NCBI GenBank assembly: GCA_023384105.1
Contig: JAHDXR010000006.1
Location: 1 to 64,000, forward strand
DNA length: 64,000 nt
Source: Hyphomonadaceae bacterium
Lineage (GTDB): Bacteria > Pseudomonadota > Alphaproteobacteria > Caulobacterales > Aquidulcibacteraceae
Direction: 5' to 3'
Shown here: positions 54,021 to 63,510 of the stretch, in pieces
Layout: each line of letters opens with the position of its first letter
How positions within the stretch are numbered: position 1 is the first letter of the stretch
Program-made: the position numbers and the translations under genes
The notes under the pieces: generated by a model
The model's database searches: none
What the model saw: the letters and a program-made list of their open reading frames with translations, nothing else
What the model was told of the DNA's origin: nothing

Positions 54021-54767
54021 ATGATGGCGCAGCCCGCCCCATCCTCCGCGCCGGCGCCGGTCCCGCGCCACATCGCCATCATCATGGACGGCAACGGCCG
54101 CTGGGCGAAGCAGCGATCGCGTCCGCGCACGTTCGGCCACAGCGAAGGGGTGGAGGCGCTGCGCCGCACGGTGGAGGCCGCCGGCGAACTTGGCGTGCGC
54201 TATCTCACCGTGTTCGGCTTCTCGACCGAGAACTGGCGCCGCCCGATCGAGGAGGTGAACGCGCTGTTCGATCTGCTGCGCCTCTATGTGGCGCGCGATC
54301 TCGACCGGCTGGTGAAAGAGGGCGTGCGCGTTCATGTCATCGGGTCGCGCGAGGGGCTGCAGCCCGACCTCGCCCGCATCATCGCCGACGCCGAAGCCAA
54401 GACGCGCCACAACGACAAGCAGCATCTCGTCATCGCCTTCAACTATGGCGGCCAGGACGAGATCGCGCGGGCGGCGCGGCGCATCGCCGAGGACGTCGCC
54501 GCCGGCAAGCTGGCGCCGGGCGAAGTTACCATCGAACGGTTCGAGACCTATCTCGACACGGCCGGCCTGCCGCCGCCGGACCTGCTGATCCGCACTTCCG
54601 GCGAGTTGCGCCTGTCGAACTTCATGCTCTGGCAGGCCGCCTACACCGAACTGGTTTTCTCCGACATTCTCTGGCCGGACTTCGACAAGGCCGCGCTGCA
54701 GGCCGCCATCGACGCTTATCAGCGCCGCGAGCGGCGTTTCGGTGGAGCCGAACCTGAACGCCCCTGA
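54021..54767 (+). CDS. uppS: isoprenyl transferase (undecaprenyl diphosphate synthase)
   Basis: A 248-aa cis-prenyltransferase making the lipid carrier of cell-wall synthesis. HIAIIMDGNGRWA (Asp23 binds magnesium-diphosphate), FGFSTENWRRP, and the C-terminal DLLIRTSGELRLSNFMLWQAAYTELVF are hallmarks. Two adjacent ATG codons (54021, 54024) can start it. Its 3' end overlaps the cdsA GTG by 26 bp. Confidence 0.96.
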   Translation: MMAQPAPSSAPAPVPRHIAIIMDGNGRWAKQRSRPRTFGHSEGVEALRRTVEAAGELGVRYLTVFGFSTENWRRPIEEVNALFDLLRLYVARDLDRLVKEGVRVHVIGSREGLQPDLARIIADAEAKTRHNDKQHLVIAFNYGGQDEIARAARRIAEDVAAGKLAPGEVTIERFETYLDTAGLPPPDLLIRTSGELRLSNFMLWQAAYTELVFSDILWPDFDKAALQAAIDAYQRRERRFGGAEPERP

Positions 54768-55614
54768 TCAAGCCCAAGCGCTTCGCGAGCGGGGCGACTG
54801 GTCCGATCTGGGCGCGCGCATCCTGTCAGGGCTCGTGCTGGCGAGCGCGGGGCTTGTCGCCGCGTATTTCGGCGGTCCGTGGCTTGCGGCCGCCTGCGGC
54901 GCGGCGGTTGTGGCGATGAGCTACGAGTGGGCGCGCATGAGCGAACCGGGCGCGGCGACGCCGGCGTTTGCGTTCCTGCTCGCCGGTTCGCTCGGCGCGG
55001 TGATGTTCGCGAGCTGGCAGCATCTCGCCTACGCCTTCGGCTGGCTCGTGCTGTGCGCGTTCGCGTCCGCAGCGCGCCGGCGCACGCTGACGGGCGTCGT
55101 CGAAACCGCGGGCGGCGCGATCTATATCGGCTTTCCCGCCGCGCTGTTCCTGTGGCTGCGCGACCGCGCGCCCGAAGGGCTCGAAACCATCCTCGCCTTG
55201 TTCGCGATCATCTGGGCGTCGGATATCTTCGCCTATTTCGGCGGCAAGATTCTGGGCGGCCCCAAGATCGCCGTGGGGCTGTCTCCCAACAAGACCTGGT
55301 CGGGCATCATCACCGGCACAACCGCCGGCGCGCTGGCCGGCTATGGCTGCGGCGTTCTGTTCCAGGTCGGTTCCGACTTGCGTGCATCATGGTTGATCAT
55401 CGGCGCGATTGTCGCCTTCACCGGCCTGATGGGCGACTTGTTCGAGTCGTTCCTCAAGCGGCACTTCGGCGTGAAGGACGCAAGCCGGCTCATTCCCGGT
55501 CATGGCGGCGTGCTCGACCGCATTGACAGCCTGATGGCCGCAACGCTCCTGGTCGGCGCCGCGCTGGCGTTCGGGCCGCGCGCGAGCGCCTTGTTGTTTG
55601 GAGCCGGATTGTGA
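54742..55614 (+). CDS. cdsA: phosphatidate cytidylyltransferase
   Basis: A 290-aa membrane enzyme making CDP-diacylglycerol for all phospholipids. About seven transmembrane helices; the signature S-x(8)-K-R-x(4)-K-D-x(5)-P-G-H-G-G-x(2)-D-R-x-D is present as LFESFLKRHFGVKDASRLIP followed by GHGGVLDRIDSL, together with LSPNKTWSGIITG. GTG start, overlapping uppS by 26 bp; no better start preserves the N-terminal helix context, but an internal start is possible. Confidence 0.94.
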   Translation: MEPNLNAPDQAQALRERGDWSDLGARILSGLVLASAGLVAAYFGGPWLAAACGAAVVAMSYEWARMSEPGAATPAFAFLLAGSLGAVMFASWQHLAYAFGWLVLCAFASAARRRTLTGVVETAGGAIYIGFPAALFLWLRDRAPEGLETILALFAIIWASDIFAYFGGKILGGPKIAVGLSPNKTWSGIITGTTAGALAGYGCGVLFQVGSDLRASWLIIGAIVAFTGLMGDLFESFLKRHFGVKDASRLIPGHGGVLDRIDSLMAATLLVGAALAFGPRASALLFGAGL

Positions 55615-56801
55615 CCGCGCGCAGCGTTTCGATTCTCGGGGTTACCGGCTCGGTCGGCCAATCGACGCTGCAGGTGATCGAGGAACTGCGCGCGCAGGGG
55701 GCCGAGATCGAGGTGGAGGCCGTCACCGCCGGCGCCAACCTCAAGGCGCTCGCCGAAAGCTGCCGCCGCCTCCGGCCCAAATTCGCAGCCATAGCCGATC
55801 CGGCCCAGCTGGACGCCGCCCGCGAAGCGCTCGCCGGCCTGGAGGTCGAGGTGGGCGCCGGCGCGGCGGCGCTGGCCGAGGCTGGGGCGCGGCCCGCCGG
55901 CTGGGTGATGTCCGCCATCGTCGGCGCCACCGGCCTGGCCCCGACCATGGCCGCCGTCCGCCGCGGGGCCGCGGTGGCGCTGGCCAACAAGGAGTGCCTG
56001 GTCTGCGCCGGCCCGCTTTTCATCGAGGCGGCGCGGGCGCACGGCGCGCGGCTGCTGCCGGTCGATTCCGAGCACAACGCCATCTTCCAGGTGCTGACCC
56101 ACCCCGAGCGGGTCGAGAAGCTGACGCTCACCGCCTCCGGCGGGCCGTTCCGCGTCGCCAGCCGCGAAGCCATGGCCGCGGCCACGCCCGATCAGGCCTG
56201 CGCCCATCCGCGCTGGAGCATGGGGCGCAAGATCTCCGTCGACAGCGCCACCCTGATGAACAAGGGGCTCGAACTTATAGAGGCGTCCTATCTCTTTGGT
56301 TTCAAATCGGAATTGATCGACGTGATCGTGCATCCCGAAAGCGTGGTGCACAGTTTCGTCCATTATGTCGACGGCTCGGTCCTGGCTCAGCTGGGCTCGC
56401 CGGACATGCGCATCCCGATCGCCTACGCCCTGACCTGGCCGGACCGGGCCCAGGTCTCCACCCAGAGGCTGGACCTCGCCCAGCTCGGCGCGCTCACCTT
56501 CGAGGCGCCGGATGGGGACAAGTTTCCGGCCCTCGATCTCGCCCGGCAGGCGCTCGACGCCGGCGCGGCGGCGACCACGGCGCTGTCTGCGGCCAACGAA
56601 ATCGCCGTCGAGGCGTTCCTGGCGGGGCGGATCGGGTTCCTGGATATCTGCCGGATCGTCGAGCAGGCGATGGCGGTGCTCGCGGGAGACGGAACGGTTT
56701 CCATCGCAAAATCGCCCACTTCGTTCGATGAGGTGGCCGCGGTGGATCAGGCCGCGCGCCGGGAGGCGCAGCGGATTGCGGGAAGTCTGGCGGCAGCCTA
56801 A
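55611..56801 (+). CDS. dxr: 1-deoxy-D-xylulose 5-phosphate reductoisomerase
   Basis: A 396-aa NADPH enzyme, committed step of the non-mevalonate isoprenoid pathway that feeds uppS. NADPH loop SILGVTGSVGQSTLQ at residues 7-21; ALANKECLVCAG; metal/substrate residues in PVDSEHNAIFQ, TASGGPF, HPRWSMGRKISVDSATLMNKGLE. GTG start overlaps the cdsA stop. Full length. Confidence 0.97.
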   Translation: MTARSVSILGVTGSVGQSTLQVIEELRAQGAEIEVEAVTAGANLKALAESCRRLRPKFAAIADPAQLDAAREALAGLEVEVGAGAAALAEAGARPAGWVMSAIVGATGLAPTMAAVRRGAAVALANKECLVCAGPLFIEAARAHGARLLPVDSEHNAIFQVLTHPERVEKLTLTASGGPFRVASREAMAAATPDQACAHPRWSMGRKISVDSATLMNKGLELIEASYLFGFKSELIDVIVHPESVVHSFVHYVDGSVLAQLGSPDMRIPIAYALTWPDRAQVSTQRLDLAQLGALTFEAPDGDKFPALDLARQALDAGAAATTALSAANEIAVEAFLAGRIGFLDICRIVEQAMAVLAGDGTVSIAKSPTSFDEVAAVDQAARREAQRIAGSLAAA

Positions 56802-56849
56802 GGCTGGCGGGCGCTCCACACCAGGAAGGCGCGGGAAGGAAGCGGTCGA

Positions 56850-58022
56850 ATGCCGGACGTGCTGCAGGGCCTACAGGGATTGCTGGTTTACGCCGGCTCC
56901 TTCGTTATCGTTTTGAGCGTCGTCGTCTTCGTCCACGAGTTTGGCCACTTCCAGGTGGCGCGCTGGCGCGGCGTCGCCATCGACACCTTCTCCATCGGTT
57001 TCGGCAAGACCCTGTTCGGCTGGCGCGACAAGCAGGGCGTGCAATGGAAGGTCGGCGCTCTGCCGCTCGGCGGCTACGTGAAGTTCGCCGACGACGCCGA
57101 CGCGATGTCGACCGCCCCGCGCGAGAAGATCGAGGACCCGGCGGCCCTCGTCGAGGCGCGCGCGAAAGGTCTGTTTCACGCCCAGCCGCTGTCGACGCGA
57201 TCGATGGTGGTCGCGGCCGGCCCGCTCACCAATTTCGTTTTCTCGATCCTGGCGTTCGCGCTGCTCGCCTTCATCGTCGGCCGCGATACGCCGACGCGTA
57301 TCGACCACGTGGCGCCGGGCTCGGCGGCCGAAGCCGCCGGCATGCTGCCGGGCGACGTCATCCTTGCTATCGCCGGCCGCGAGGTCGCCGGTTTCGACCA
57401 GATTCAACCGATTGTCGCTTCGTCGCTGGGCCGTGAACTCGATGTGGTCGTGCGCCGCGACGACTCCAGCGTCGCGCTGCAAGTGACGCCGACCGCCAGC
57501 CCCGCCGATCCGAGCGTCGGCGTGATGGGCGTCGCCCACCAGGCGTCGTTCGAGACGCGCGAGAGCATCGATCCGCTGACCGCGCTGGGCGACGGCGCGC
57601 GCAGCACCTGGGGCATCATCGCCCAGACCGGCGCTTACATCGGCGGCATTTTCGTCGGCCGCGAGTCGGGCGATCAGATCGCCGGTCCGCTCGGCATCAT
57701 CAACGTTTCCGGCCAGGTCGCCTCGTCGGCGCTTCAGGCGCCTGACGCGTCGCTGACGCAGAAGCTGATGATGCTGGTTCTGTCGCTGCTCAACCTCGCC
57801 GCCGTATTGTCGGTGGCGGTGGGCATCGTCAACTTGCTGCCGATTCCGATCCTCGACGGGGGACACCTGCTGTTTTACGGCATCGAGGCGATGCGCGGGG
57901 GGCGGCCTTTGCCGCCGTCGGCGCAGGAATGGGCGTACCGGGCCGGATTCGCCGTCATGGCGAGTCTATTCCTATTCGCGACCTGGAACGACATCACGAG
58001 ACTCTTTCCAGGTGCGCAGTAA
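56850..58022 (+). CDS. rseP: RIP metalloprotease RseP (site-2 protease)
   Basis: A 390-aa intramembrane zinc protease that cleaves anti-sigma factors and remnant signal peptides. HEFGH is at residues 29-33 in the first membrane helix; the GxxxN/PxG region follows (ALPLGGYVKFA). One PDZ domain spans about 150-220 (RIDHVAPGSAAEAAGMLPGDVILAI). GPLGIINVSGQV and the third zinc ligand in NLLPIPILDGGHLLFYGIEAMRG are conserved. AAGGAAG precedes the ATG. Upstream of bamA as in most proteobacteria. Confidence 0.96.
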   Translation: MPDVLQGLQGLLVYAGSFVIVLSVVVFVHEFGHFQVARWRGVAIDTFSIGFGKTLFGWRDKQGVQWKVGALPLGGYVKFADDADAMSTAPREKIEDPAALVEARAKGLFHAQPLSTRSMVVAAGPLTNFVFSILAFALLAFIVGRDTPTRIDHVAPGSAAEAAGMLPGDVILAIAGREVAGFDQIQPIVASSLGRELDVVVRRDDSSVALQVTPTASPADPSVGVMGVAHQASFETRESIDPLTALGDGARSTWGIIAQTGAYIGGIFVGRESGDQIAGPLGIINVSGQVASSALQAPDASLTQKLMMLVLSLLNLAAVLSVAVGIVNLLPIPILDGGHLLFYGIEAMRGGRPLPPSAQEWAYRAGFAVMASLFLFATWNDITRLFPGAQ

Positions 58023-58103
58023 CGGCGCCTCGTCCTTGTCTTTCGATACGGGATGGGGTCTTAGAAACACGGCGCTGGGGAGCGCCGGAGCGTCGAGGGC
58101 TTA

Positions 58104-60569
58104 ATGAAGCTGGTTCTGCGGGATGTCGTGCTCGGCGCGGTCTATGGCGCCGCCACGGTGGGGGGCGGCGCGGGGGTGCTGCTTGCGGCGTCCACGGACG
58201 CATACGCGCAAGAGGCGCGAACGCCGGCGCAGGCGCCGGCTGAGCAATCGGGCGTCGCCATCCGCCGCATCCTGGTTGAAGGCAACCAGCGGATCGAGCC
58301 GGCGACGATCACCTCCTATCTGCTGGTGCGCCCCGGCGACACGTTCGATCCCGAGCGCATCGACATGTCGCTCAAGACGCTGTTCGCGACCGGTCTGTTC
58401 GCCGACGTGCAGATTGAGCAGCGCGGCTCCGATCTCATCGTCGCGGTGATCGAAAACCCGGTCATCAACCGCGTCATCTTCGAAGGTCTCAACACGCTCG
58501 ACGAGGACGATCTCGAGGAAGAAGTCCAGGCGCGCCCACGCTCGGTGTTCACGCCGGCGCGCGCGCAGGCCGACGTTCAGCGCATCATCGAAGTCTACCG
58601 CCGCTCTGGCCGCTTCGCCGCGCAGGTCACGCCGCAGGTGCGCGAACTCGATCAGAACCGCGTCGATCTGATCTTCGAGGTCGACGAGGGGCCGGTCACC
58701 GGCGTCCGCGACATCAATTTCATCGGCAACGAGGTGTTCTCCGACCGGCGCCTGCGCGACGCCATCGTGACGACCAAGTCGAGCTGGTGGAACCTGTTCC
58801 AGTCGAACGACAATTACGATCCCGACCGGCTCGAATACGACCGCGAGCAGCTGCGTCAGTTCTACAACAACCGCGGCTACGCCGACTTCCGCGTCGTCTC
58901 GGCCGTCGCCGAACTCACGCCCGACCAGCGCGACTTCTTCATCACTTTCACGGTGGACGAAGGCATCCGTTACGAGTTCGGCGCGGTCGATGTCCGCACC
59001 GAGCTGAACCGGCTGCCGCCGGAGCTGCTGCGCGCGGCGATTCCGATCCGCAGCGGCGAAGTGTTCCGGGGCGAATTGATCGAAGACACGATCGACGCGA
59101 TGACCTACATGGCCGGCACGGTCGGCTACGCCAACGTGAACATCACGCCGCTGGTCGAGCGCGACCGCGAGAACCGGGTCGTCAACATCACCTTCGAGGT
59201 GAACGAAGGCCCGCGCGTTTTCATCGAGCGCATCGATATCGTCGGCAACACCCGCACGATCGACCCCGTCATCCGGCGTGAGATGCGGGTGAACGAAGGC
59301 GACGCATTCAACCGTGTCCTGCTGGACCGCTCCCGCCAGCGCATCCGCGCGCTCGGCTTTTTCCGGAACGTCACCGTCGAGGACACAGACGGCTCGCAGC
59401 CGGACCGCAACGTCGTGACCGTCACGGTCGAGGAGGAATCGACCGGCGAACTCGCTTTCGCAGCGGGCTATTCCTCGCAGGAGAGCTTCCTGTTCGACGT
59501 CTCCATCACCGAGCGCAACCTGCGCGGGCGCGGCCAGTTCCTGCGTCTGCGCGCTTCGTCGAGTTCGCAGCGCCAGCAGGTCGATCTGCGCTTTACCGAG
59601 CCGCGCTTCCTCGGCCGCGAACTCGCCGCCGGCTTCGACATCTATTCTCTGCGCACCGACTTCCTCGATCAGTCCTCGTTCGAGAACCAGTCGACCGGCA
59701 TCGGCGCGCGCCTGAGTTTCCCGACATCGGAGCGCACCAGCGTCGGGCTGACCTACAATCTGGTTCAGGACGACACCGAGATCGCGGACATCTACGTCGA
59801 CCACGACGGTAATGCGGCGACGCCGGCCATCAACCAGTGCGATCCGAACTACCTGCAGCGCTCGTTCCTGTGCGATCAGGAGGGCTCGTTCCTCACCTCG
59901 ATGGTGGGCGTCACCTTCAACTGGGACCGGCGCAACGAGCCGATCCGGGCCACGCGCGGCTTCGACCTGCAGCTCAGCCAGGACGTCGCTGGCGTGGGCG
60001 GCGAGGTGAACTATCTCCGCACCGAGGTGCAAGGCGGCCTCTATTACGGTCTGCCGTACGGCTTCCGCGCCTTGTTCCGCGGCAGCGCGGGCTACATCGC
60101 CGGCTGGGCCGGAGACGACGTCCGCATCAATGACCGCTTCTTCAAGGGCGGCTCCTCGTTCCGCGGCTTCGACGTCGCCGGCATCGGCCCGCGTCAGCTG
60201 ATCGTGAACCCGACGAACGGCGATATTCTTACGGTGGGCGACGCCGTCGGCGGCAATCTTTACGCCATCGGCACGCTGCAGCTCGACGTGCCGCTGCCGC
60301 TGCCGGAATCGTTCTCGCTCGGCAGCGCGCTGTTCGTCGACTTCGGCACGCTGGGCGTGGTCGACGCCGCGAGCCGCCAAGAGGTGCCGATCGACGCAAG
60401 CTCGCGGCTTATCGTCGAAGACGAAACAAGCCTGCGTGTGGCGGCTGGGGTGTCTGTGTTCTGGGATTCGCCGTTCGGCCCAGTGCAATTCGATTTCGCA
60501 CAACCTCTGCAATATGAGGATTACGATCGGCGCGAAGAGTTCCGGTTCTCAACCCGGACCAATTTCTAA
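58104..60569 (+). CDS. bamA: outer membrane protein assembly factor BamA
   Basis: An 821-aa essential component that inserts beta-barrels into the outer membrane. Signal peptide to about residue 36 (TDAYAQEA). Five POTRA domains follow: VAIRRILVEGNQRIEPATI opens the first, and VFFRGELIEDTIDAMTY-like segments appear in later ones. The 16-strand barrel includes the VRGF-type motif as GSSFRGFDVAGIGP. The C-terminus ends STRTNF with the terminal Phe typical of BAM clients. A GGCGCT-GGGG-AGCGCC hairpin (58071-58086) lies just upstream of the GAGGG ribosome site. Confidence 0.97.
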   Translation: MKLVLRDVVLGAVYGAATVGGGAGVLLAASTDAYAQEARTPAQAPAEQSGVAIRRILVEGNQRIEPATITSYLLVRPGDTFDPERIDMSLKTLFATGLFADVQIEQRGSDLIVAVIENPVINRVIFEGLNTLDEDDLEEEVQARPRSVFTPARAQADVQRIIEVYRRSGRFAAQVTPQVRELDQNRVDLIFEVDEGPVTGVRDINFIGNEVFSDRRLRDAIVTTKSSWWNLFQSNDNYDPDRLEYDREQLRQFYNNRGYADFRVVSAVAELTPDQRDFFITFTVDEGIRYEFGAVDVRTELNRLPPELLRAAIPIRSGEVFRGELIEDTIDAMTYMAGTVGYANVNITPLVERDRENRVVNITFEVNEGPRVFIERIDIVGNTRTIDPVIRREMRVNEGDAFNRVLLDRSRQRIRALGFFRNVTVEDTDGSQPDRNVVTVTVEEESTGELAFAAGYSSQESFLFDVSITERNLRGRGQFLRLRASSSSQRQQVDLRFTEPRFLGRELAAGFDIYSLRTDFLDQSSFENQSTGIGARLSFPTSERTSVGLTYNLVQDDTEIADIYVDHDGNAATPAINQCDPNYLQRSFLCDQEGSFLTSMVGVTFNWDRRNEPIRATRGFDLQLSQDVAGVGGEVNYLRTEVQGGLYYGLPYGFRALFRGSAGYIAGWAGDDVRINDRFFKGGSSFRGFDVAGIGPRQLIVNPTNGDILTVGDAVGGNLYAIGTLQLDVPLPLPESFSLGSALFVDFGTLGVVDAASRQEVPIDASSRLIVEDETSLRVAAGVSVFWDSPFGPVQFDFAQPLQYEDYDRREEFRFSTRTNF

Positions 60570-60583
60570 GGAGAAGGCGCACT

Positions 60584-61201
60584 ATGCGTTTGCTTAGCAT
60601 TGCTGCTGCGGCTGCCATCGCGGTTGCAGCGTTCGGAGTCACGACTGACGCGTTTGCGCAGCGTGGCCGTAATCAGTCCACCACCGCGGTGGTGATCAAC
60701 TACGATCGCGTGCTCACCGAGTCCGCCATCGGCCGCGACCTGGCGACCAAGCTCCAGCAGGTGCGCACTCAGATCAACGCCGAGGCCCAGGCCCTCGCGC
60801 CGGAGCAGCAGAGCATCGAACAGGAAGCCCAACGTCTGCAGAACACGTTGCGCAACCGCTCGGCCGAGCAGATCCGCAACGACCCGCAGGCCCAGGCCCT
60901 GGCGCAGCGTCAGCAGCAGCTGCAGACCCGCGCCGCCTCGCTGCAAGGGGATATGGAGTGCACCCGGCTGATCTCGCTCCGCGACGTCGAGCTGCAGATC
61001 GATCCGATTGTCCGCAGCGTGATGCAATCGCGCGGCGCGGGCATCGTCGTCGATGCGCGCACGGTCAACCAGTTCGCGCCTGAGTTCGACATCACCGCCG
61101 CGGTGATCCAGCAGCTCGACGGCAACCAGGCCACCCGTACGGCGAACGTCACGCGCCGCCCGGTGGCCGAGTGCTCGGGCCAGCAGCAGCCCGCCGGCTG
61201 A
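60584..61201 (+). CDS. skp: OmpH/Skp-family periplasmic chaperone
   Basis: A 205-aa periplasmic holdase for unfolded outer-membrane proteins. Signal peptide MRLLSIAAAAAIAVAAFGV, cleavage near AFAQ. VVINYDRVLTESAIGRDLATKLQQVR is the conserved beta strand/helix start, and the long Gln/Ala-rich coiled coil (about 60-125) forms the tentacle; the mature C-terminus has RGAGIVVDARTVNQFAPEFDITAAVIQQLD. Lys content is low and Gln/Arg high relative to E. coli Skp. 14 bp after bamA. Confidence 0.92.
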   Translation: MRLLSIAAAAAIAVAAFGVTTDAFAQRGRNQSTTAVVINYDRVLTESAIGRDLATKLQQVRTQINAEAQALAPEQQSIEQEAQRLQNTLRNRSAEQIRNDPQAQALAQRQQQLQTRAASLQGDMECTRLISLRDVELQIDPIVRSVMQSRGAGIVVDARTVNQFAPEFDITAAVIQQLDGNQATRTANVTRRPVAECSGQQQPAG

Positions 61202-61251
61202 TAAGCCGTCCGGCGTGACTTTGGGCTTCGGCGGCGCCAAATAATCGGCGC

Positions 61252-62250
61252 ATGATCGATCCCCGCTTCTACGAGGCGCTCGGACCGGCGACGGTCCGGG
61301 CGCTTGCGCCGTCTGGCGACATCGGCGGCGACGCCGAGCGCCTGGTCACCGGCGTCGCCAGCGCCGAACAGGCCGGCCCAGGCGACCTCTGCTATTTCGA
61401 GCCGAAGGGCAAGGACGCGGCGCTGGCGTCCGCGCCGGCGGCCTGCGTCATCTCGCCCGCCCATGCCCACCTGGCGCCGAACGCGGGCGCCTTAATCCTG
61501 TCGGAGCGGCCGCGGGCGCTGTTTGCGCGGCTGGCGCCGCTGCTGGTGCGCCCGCGCACGTTCGCCGGCCACGGGCATGTCGATCCGAGCGCCAGACTGG
61601 AGGAGGGCGTGCTGCTCGGTCCCGGCGCGGTGATCGGCCCCGGCGCGCAGATCGGCGCCGGCGCAGAGATCGGGCCGAACGCCGTGATCGGGCCGGGCGT
61701 CGCCATCGGCCGCCGCAGCCGCATCGGCGCGCGCGTCTCGATCGGCTTTGCGCTGATCGGCGACGATGTGAACATTCTCGCCGGCGCCGTGATCGGCGAG
61801 CAGGGCTTCGGCGTCGCCGGCGACGCGGGCGGGCCCGTGGACGTGCCCCATCTCGGCCGCGTCATCGTCCAGGACCGCGTCACCATCGGCGCCAACAGCA
61901 CCATCGACCGCGGCGTGTTCGACGACACCGTGATCGGCGAGGACGTGAAGATCGATAATCTCTGCCACGTCGCCCACAATTGCCTGATCGGCCGGGGATC
62001 GCTGATCGCCGCCTTCGCCGGCATCTCCGGCTCGACGGTGGTGGGCGATGGCGTCACCATGGGCGGGCGCGTCGGCGTGGCCGATCACCGCAACATCGGC
62101 AAGGGCGCCACGCTTGCGGGCGGAGCGGCGGTGTTCCAAGACGTGCCGCCAGGCGAAGTCTGGAGCGGCTACCCGGCGAAACCGCTACGCAAATGGCTGC
62201 GTGAAGCGGCATGGCTGAGCCGCAAAGCGGCGGGGACACGCGATGAATGA
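61252..62250 (+). CDS. lpxD: UDP-3-O-(3-hydroxyacyl)glucosamine N-acyltransferase
   Basis: A 332-aa enzyme of lipid A synthesis. The N-terminal uridine-binding domain ([20 protein letters not shown]) precedes a left-handed beta helix of hexapeptide repeats ([18 protein letters not shown] and on). The catalytic His is in [55 protein letters not shown] closes the helix (quoted in parts elsewhere). Overlaps fabZ by 8 bp. Confidence 0.96.
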   Translation: MIDPRFYEALGPATVRALAPSGDIGGDAERLVTGVASAEQAGPGDLCYFEPKGKDAALASAPAACVISPAHAHLAPNAGALILSERPRALFARLAPLLVRPRTFAGHGHVDPSARLEEGVLLGPGAVIGPGAQIGAGAEIGPNAVIGPGVAIGRRSRIGARVSIGFALIGDDVNILAGAVIGEQGFGVAGDAGGPVDVPHLGRVIVQDRVTIGANSTIDRGVFDDTVIGEDVKIDNLCHVAHNCLIGRGSLIAAFAGISGSTVVGDGVTMGGRVGVADHRNIGKGATLAGGAAVFQDVPPGEVWSGYPAKPLRKWLREAAWLSRKAAGTRDE

Positions 62251-62719
62251 TCTGACCGAACAGAAAAACGCGGCAAGCAACGTGATCGAGATTCACGAAG
62301 TCCTGCAGCGCCTGCCGCACCGCTATCCGTTCCTGCTGGTGGACCGGGCGGTCGAGTACGTTCCCAACAAGTCGATCCGCGGCATCAAGAACGTCACCAT
62401 CAACGAGCCGTTCTTTCCGGGGCATTTCCCGGGCGCGCCCGTCATGCCGGGCGTTCTGCAGATCGAGGCCTTGGCGCAGACCGGCGCGCTGCTCATGTCC
62501 AAGACGCTGGAAGCCGACATCACCAAGCACCTGATCCTGTTCATGTCGGTCGAGAACGCCCGGTTCAAGCGGCCGGTGATGCCGGGCGACGTGATGGAGA
62601 TGCCGGTGGAAGTGCTGTTCCAGCGCCGCAACATCTTCAAGTTCCGCGGCCGCGTCGAAGTGAACGGCGAACTCGCCACCGATTGCGAGTTCGCGGCGAT
62701 GAAGGCTGACCGTCCGTGA
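62243..62719 (+). CDS. fabZ: 3-hydroxyacyl-ACP dehydratase FabZ
   Basis: A 158-aa hotdog-fold dehydratase of fatty acid synthesis. Catalytic His61 in [11 protein letters not shown] and Glu75 in [31 protein letters not shown] and [20 protein letters not shown] complete the signature. Length is normal. Encoded between lpxD and lpxA, where FabZ balances hydroxyacyl-ACP flow between phospholipids and lipid A. ATGA-type overlap with lpxA (GTGA). Confidence 0.97.
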   Translation: MNDLTEQKNAASNVIEIHEVLQRLPHRYPFLLVDRAVEYVPNKSIRGIKNVTINEPFFPGHFPGAPVMPGVLQIEALAQTGALLMSKTLEADITKHLILFMSVENARFKRPVMPGDVMEMPVEVLFQRRNIFKFRGRVEVNGELATDCEFAAMKADRP

Positions 62720-63507
62720 GCGCAAAGATCCATCCGACCGCCGTCGTCGATGACAGCATCGAACTCGGCGCAGGCGTTGAAATCGGGCCGGGCTGCGTCA
62801 TCGGTCCGCATGTGAAGCTCGGCGACGGCACCAGGCTGATCGCTCACGTCTTCATCGAGAGCCATACCGAACTGGGCAGCAACAACACCGTATTCCCGTT
62901 CGTGGGCCTCGGCGGCGCGCCGCAAGACCTCTCCTACAAGGGCGAGCCCACCAGGCTCGTCATCGGCGACAACAACGTCATCCGCGAGCACGCCACACTG
63001 CACCGTGGCACCGTGCGCGGCCGTTCCGTCACCACCATCGGCGACGACTGCCTGATCATGGGCAATTGCCACGTCGCGCACGACTGCAAGGTCGGCAACA
63101 ACGTCATCATGGCCCAGACCGCCACCATCGGCGGCCACGTCCAGGTCGGCGACTACGCCTTTCTCGGCGGCTTGAGCGGGGTCCACCAGCACGGCCGCGT
63201 CGGCCGCTACGCCTTCGTCGGCGCGAGCGCGCTGATGACGACGGACCTCATCCCGTTCGGCTCGGCCATCGGCAACCACGCCCATCTCGGCGGCCTCAAC
63301 GTCGTGGGCCTCAAGCGGCGCGGCTTCACCCGCGAACAAATCCACGATCTCCGCGCCGCCTATCGTCTGCTGTTTGCGGAAGAGGGCACGTTCCAGGAGC
63401 GCATCGAGGATTGCGTCGAAGCCTATGCCGGCAATCCGCACGTGATGGAGATCGTCGACTTCATCCGCGCCGACGCCGCGCGCCCGCTTTGCATGCCGCG
63501 GGATTGA
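62716..63507 (+). CDS. lpxA: UDP-N-acetylglucosamine O-acyltransferase
   Basis: A 263-aa first enzyme of lipid A synthesis. Left-handed beta helix from IHPTAVVDDSIELGAGVEIGPG; AGEPTRLVIGD-like KGEPTRLVIGDNNVIREHATLHRGT; the catalytic His122 lies in CHVAHDCKVGNN. NVVGLKRRGFTREQIHDLRAAYRLLF is the C-terminal helical domain signature. GTG start, overlapping fabZ by 4 bp. Confidence 0.97.
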   Translation: MSAKIHPTAVVDDSIELGAGVEIGPGCVIGPHVKLGDGTRLIAHVFIESHTELGSNNTVFPFVGLGGAPQDLSYKGEPTRLVIGDNNVIREHATLHRGTVRGRSVTTIGDDCLIMGNCHVAHDCKVGNNVIMAQTATIGGHVQVGDYAFLGGLSGVHQHGRVGRYAFVGASALMTTDLIPFGSAIGNHAHLGGLNVVGLKRRGFTREQIHDLRAAYRLLFAEEGTFQERIEDCVEAYAGNPHVMEIVDFIRADAARPLCMPRD

Positions 63508-63510
63508 GCG

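Noticed and set aside
58101-60512. Very long open frame on the minus strand opposite bamA
   Set aside because: It is the shadow of bamA in high-GC DNA: the translation is low-complexity His/Arg/Ala/Asp and no motif is recognisable.
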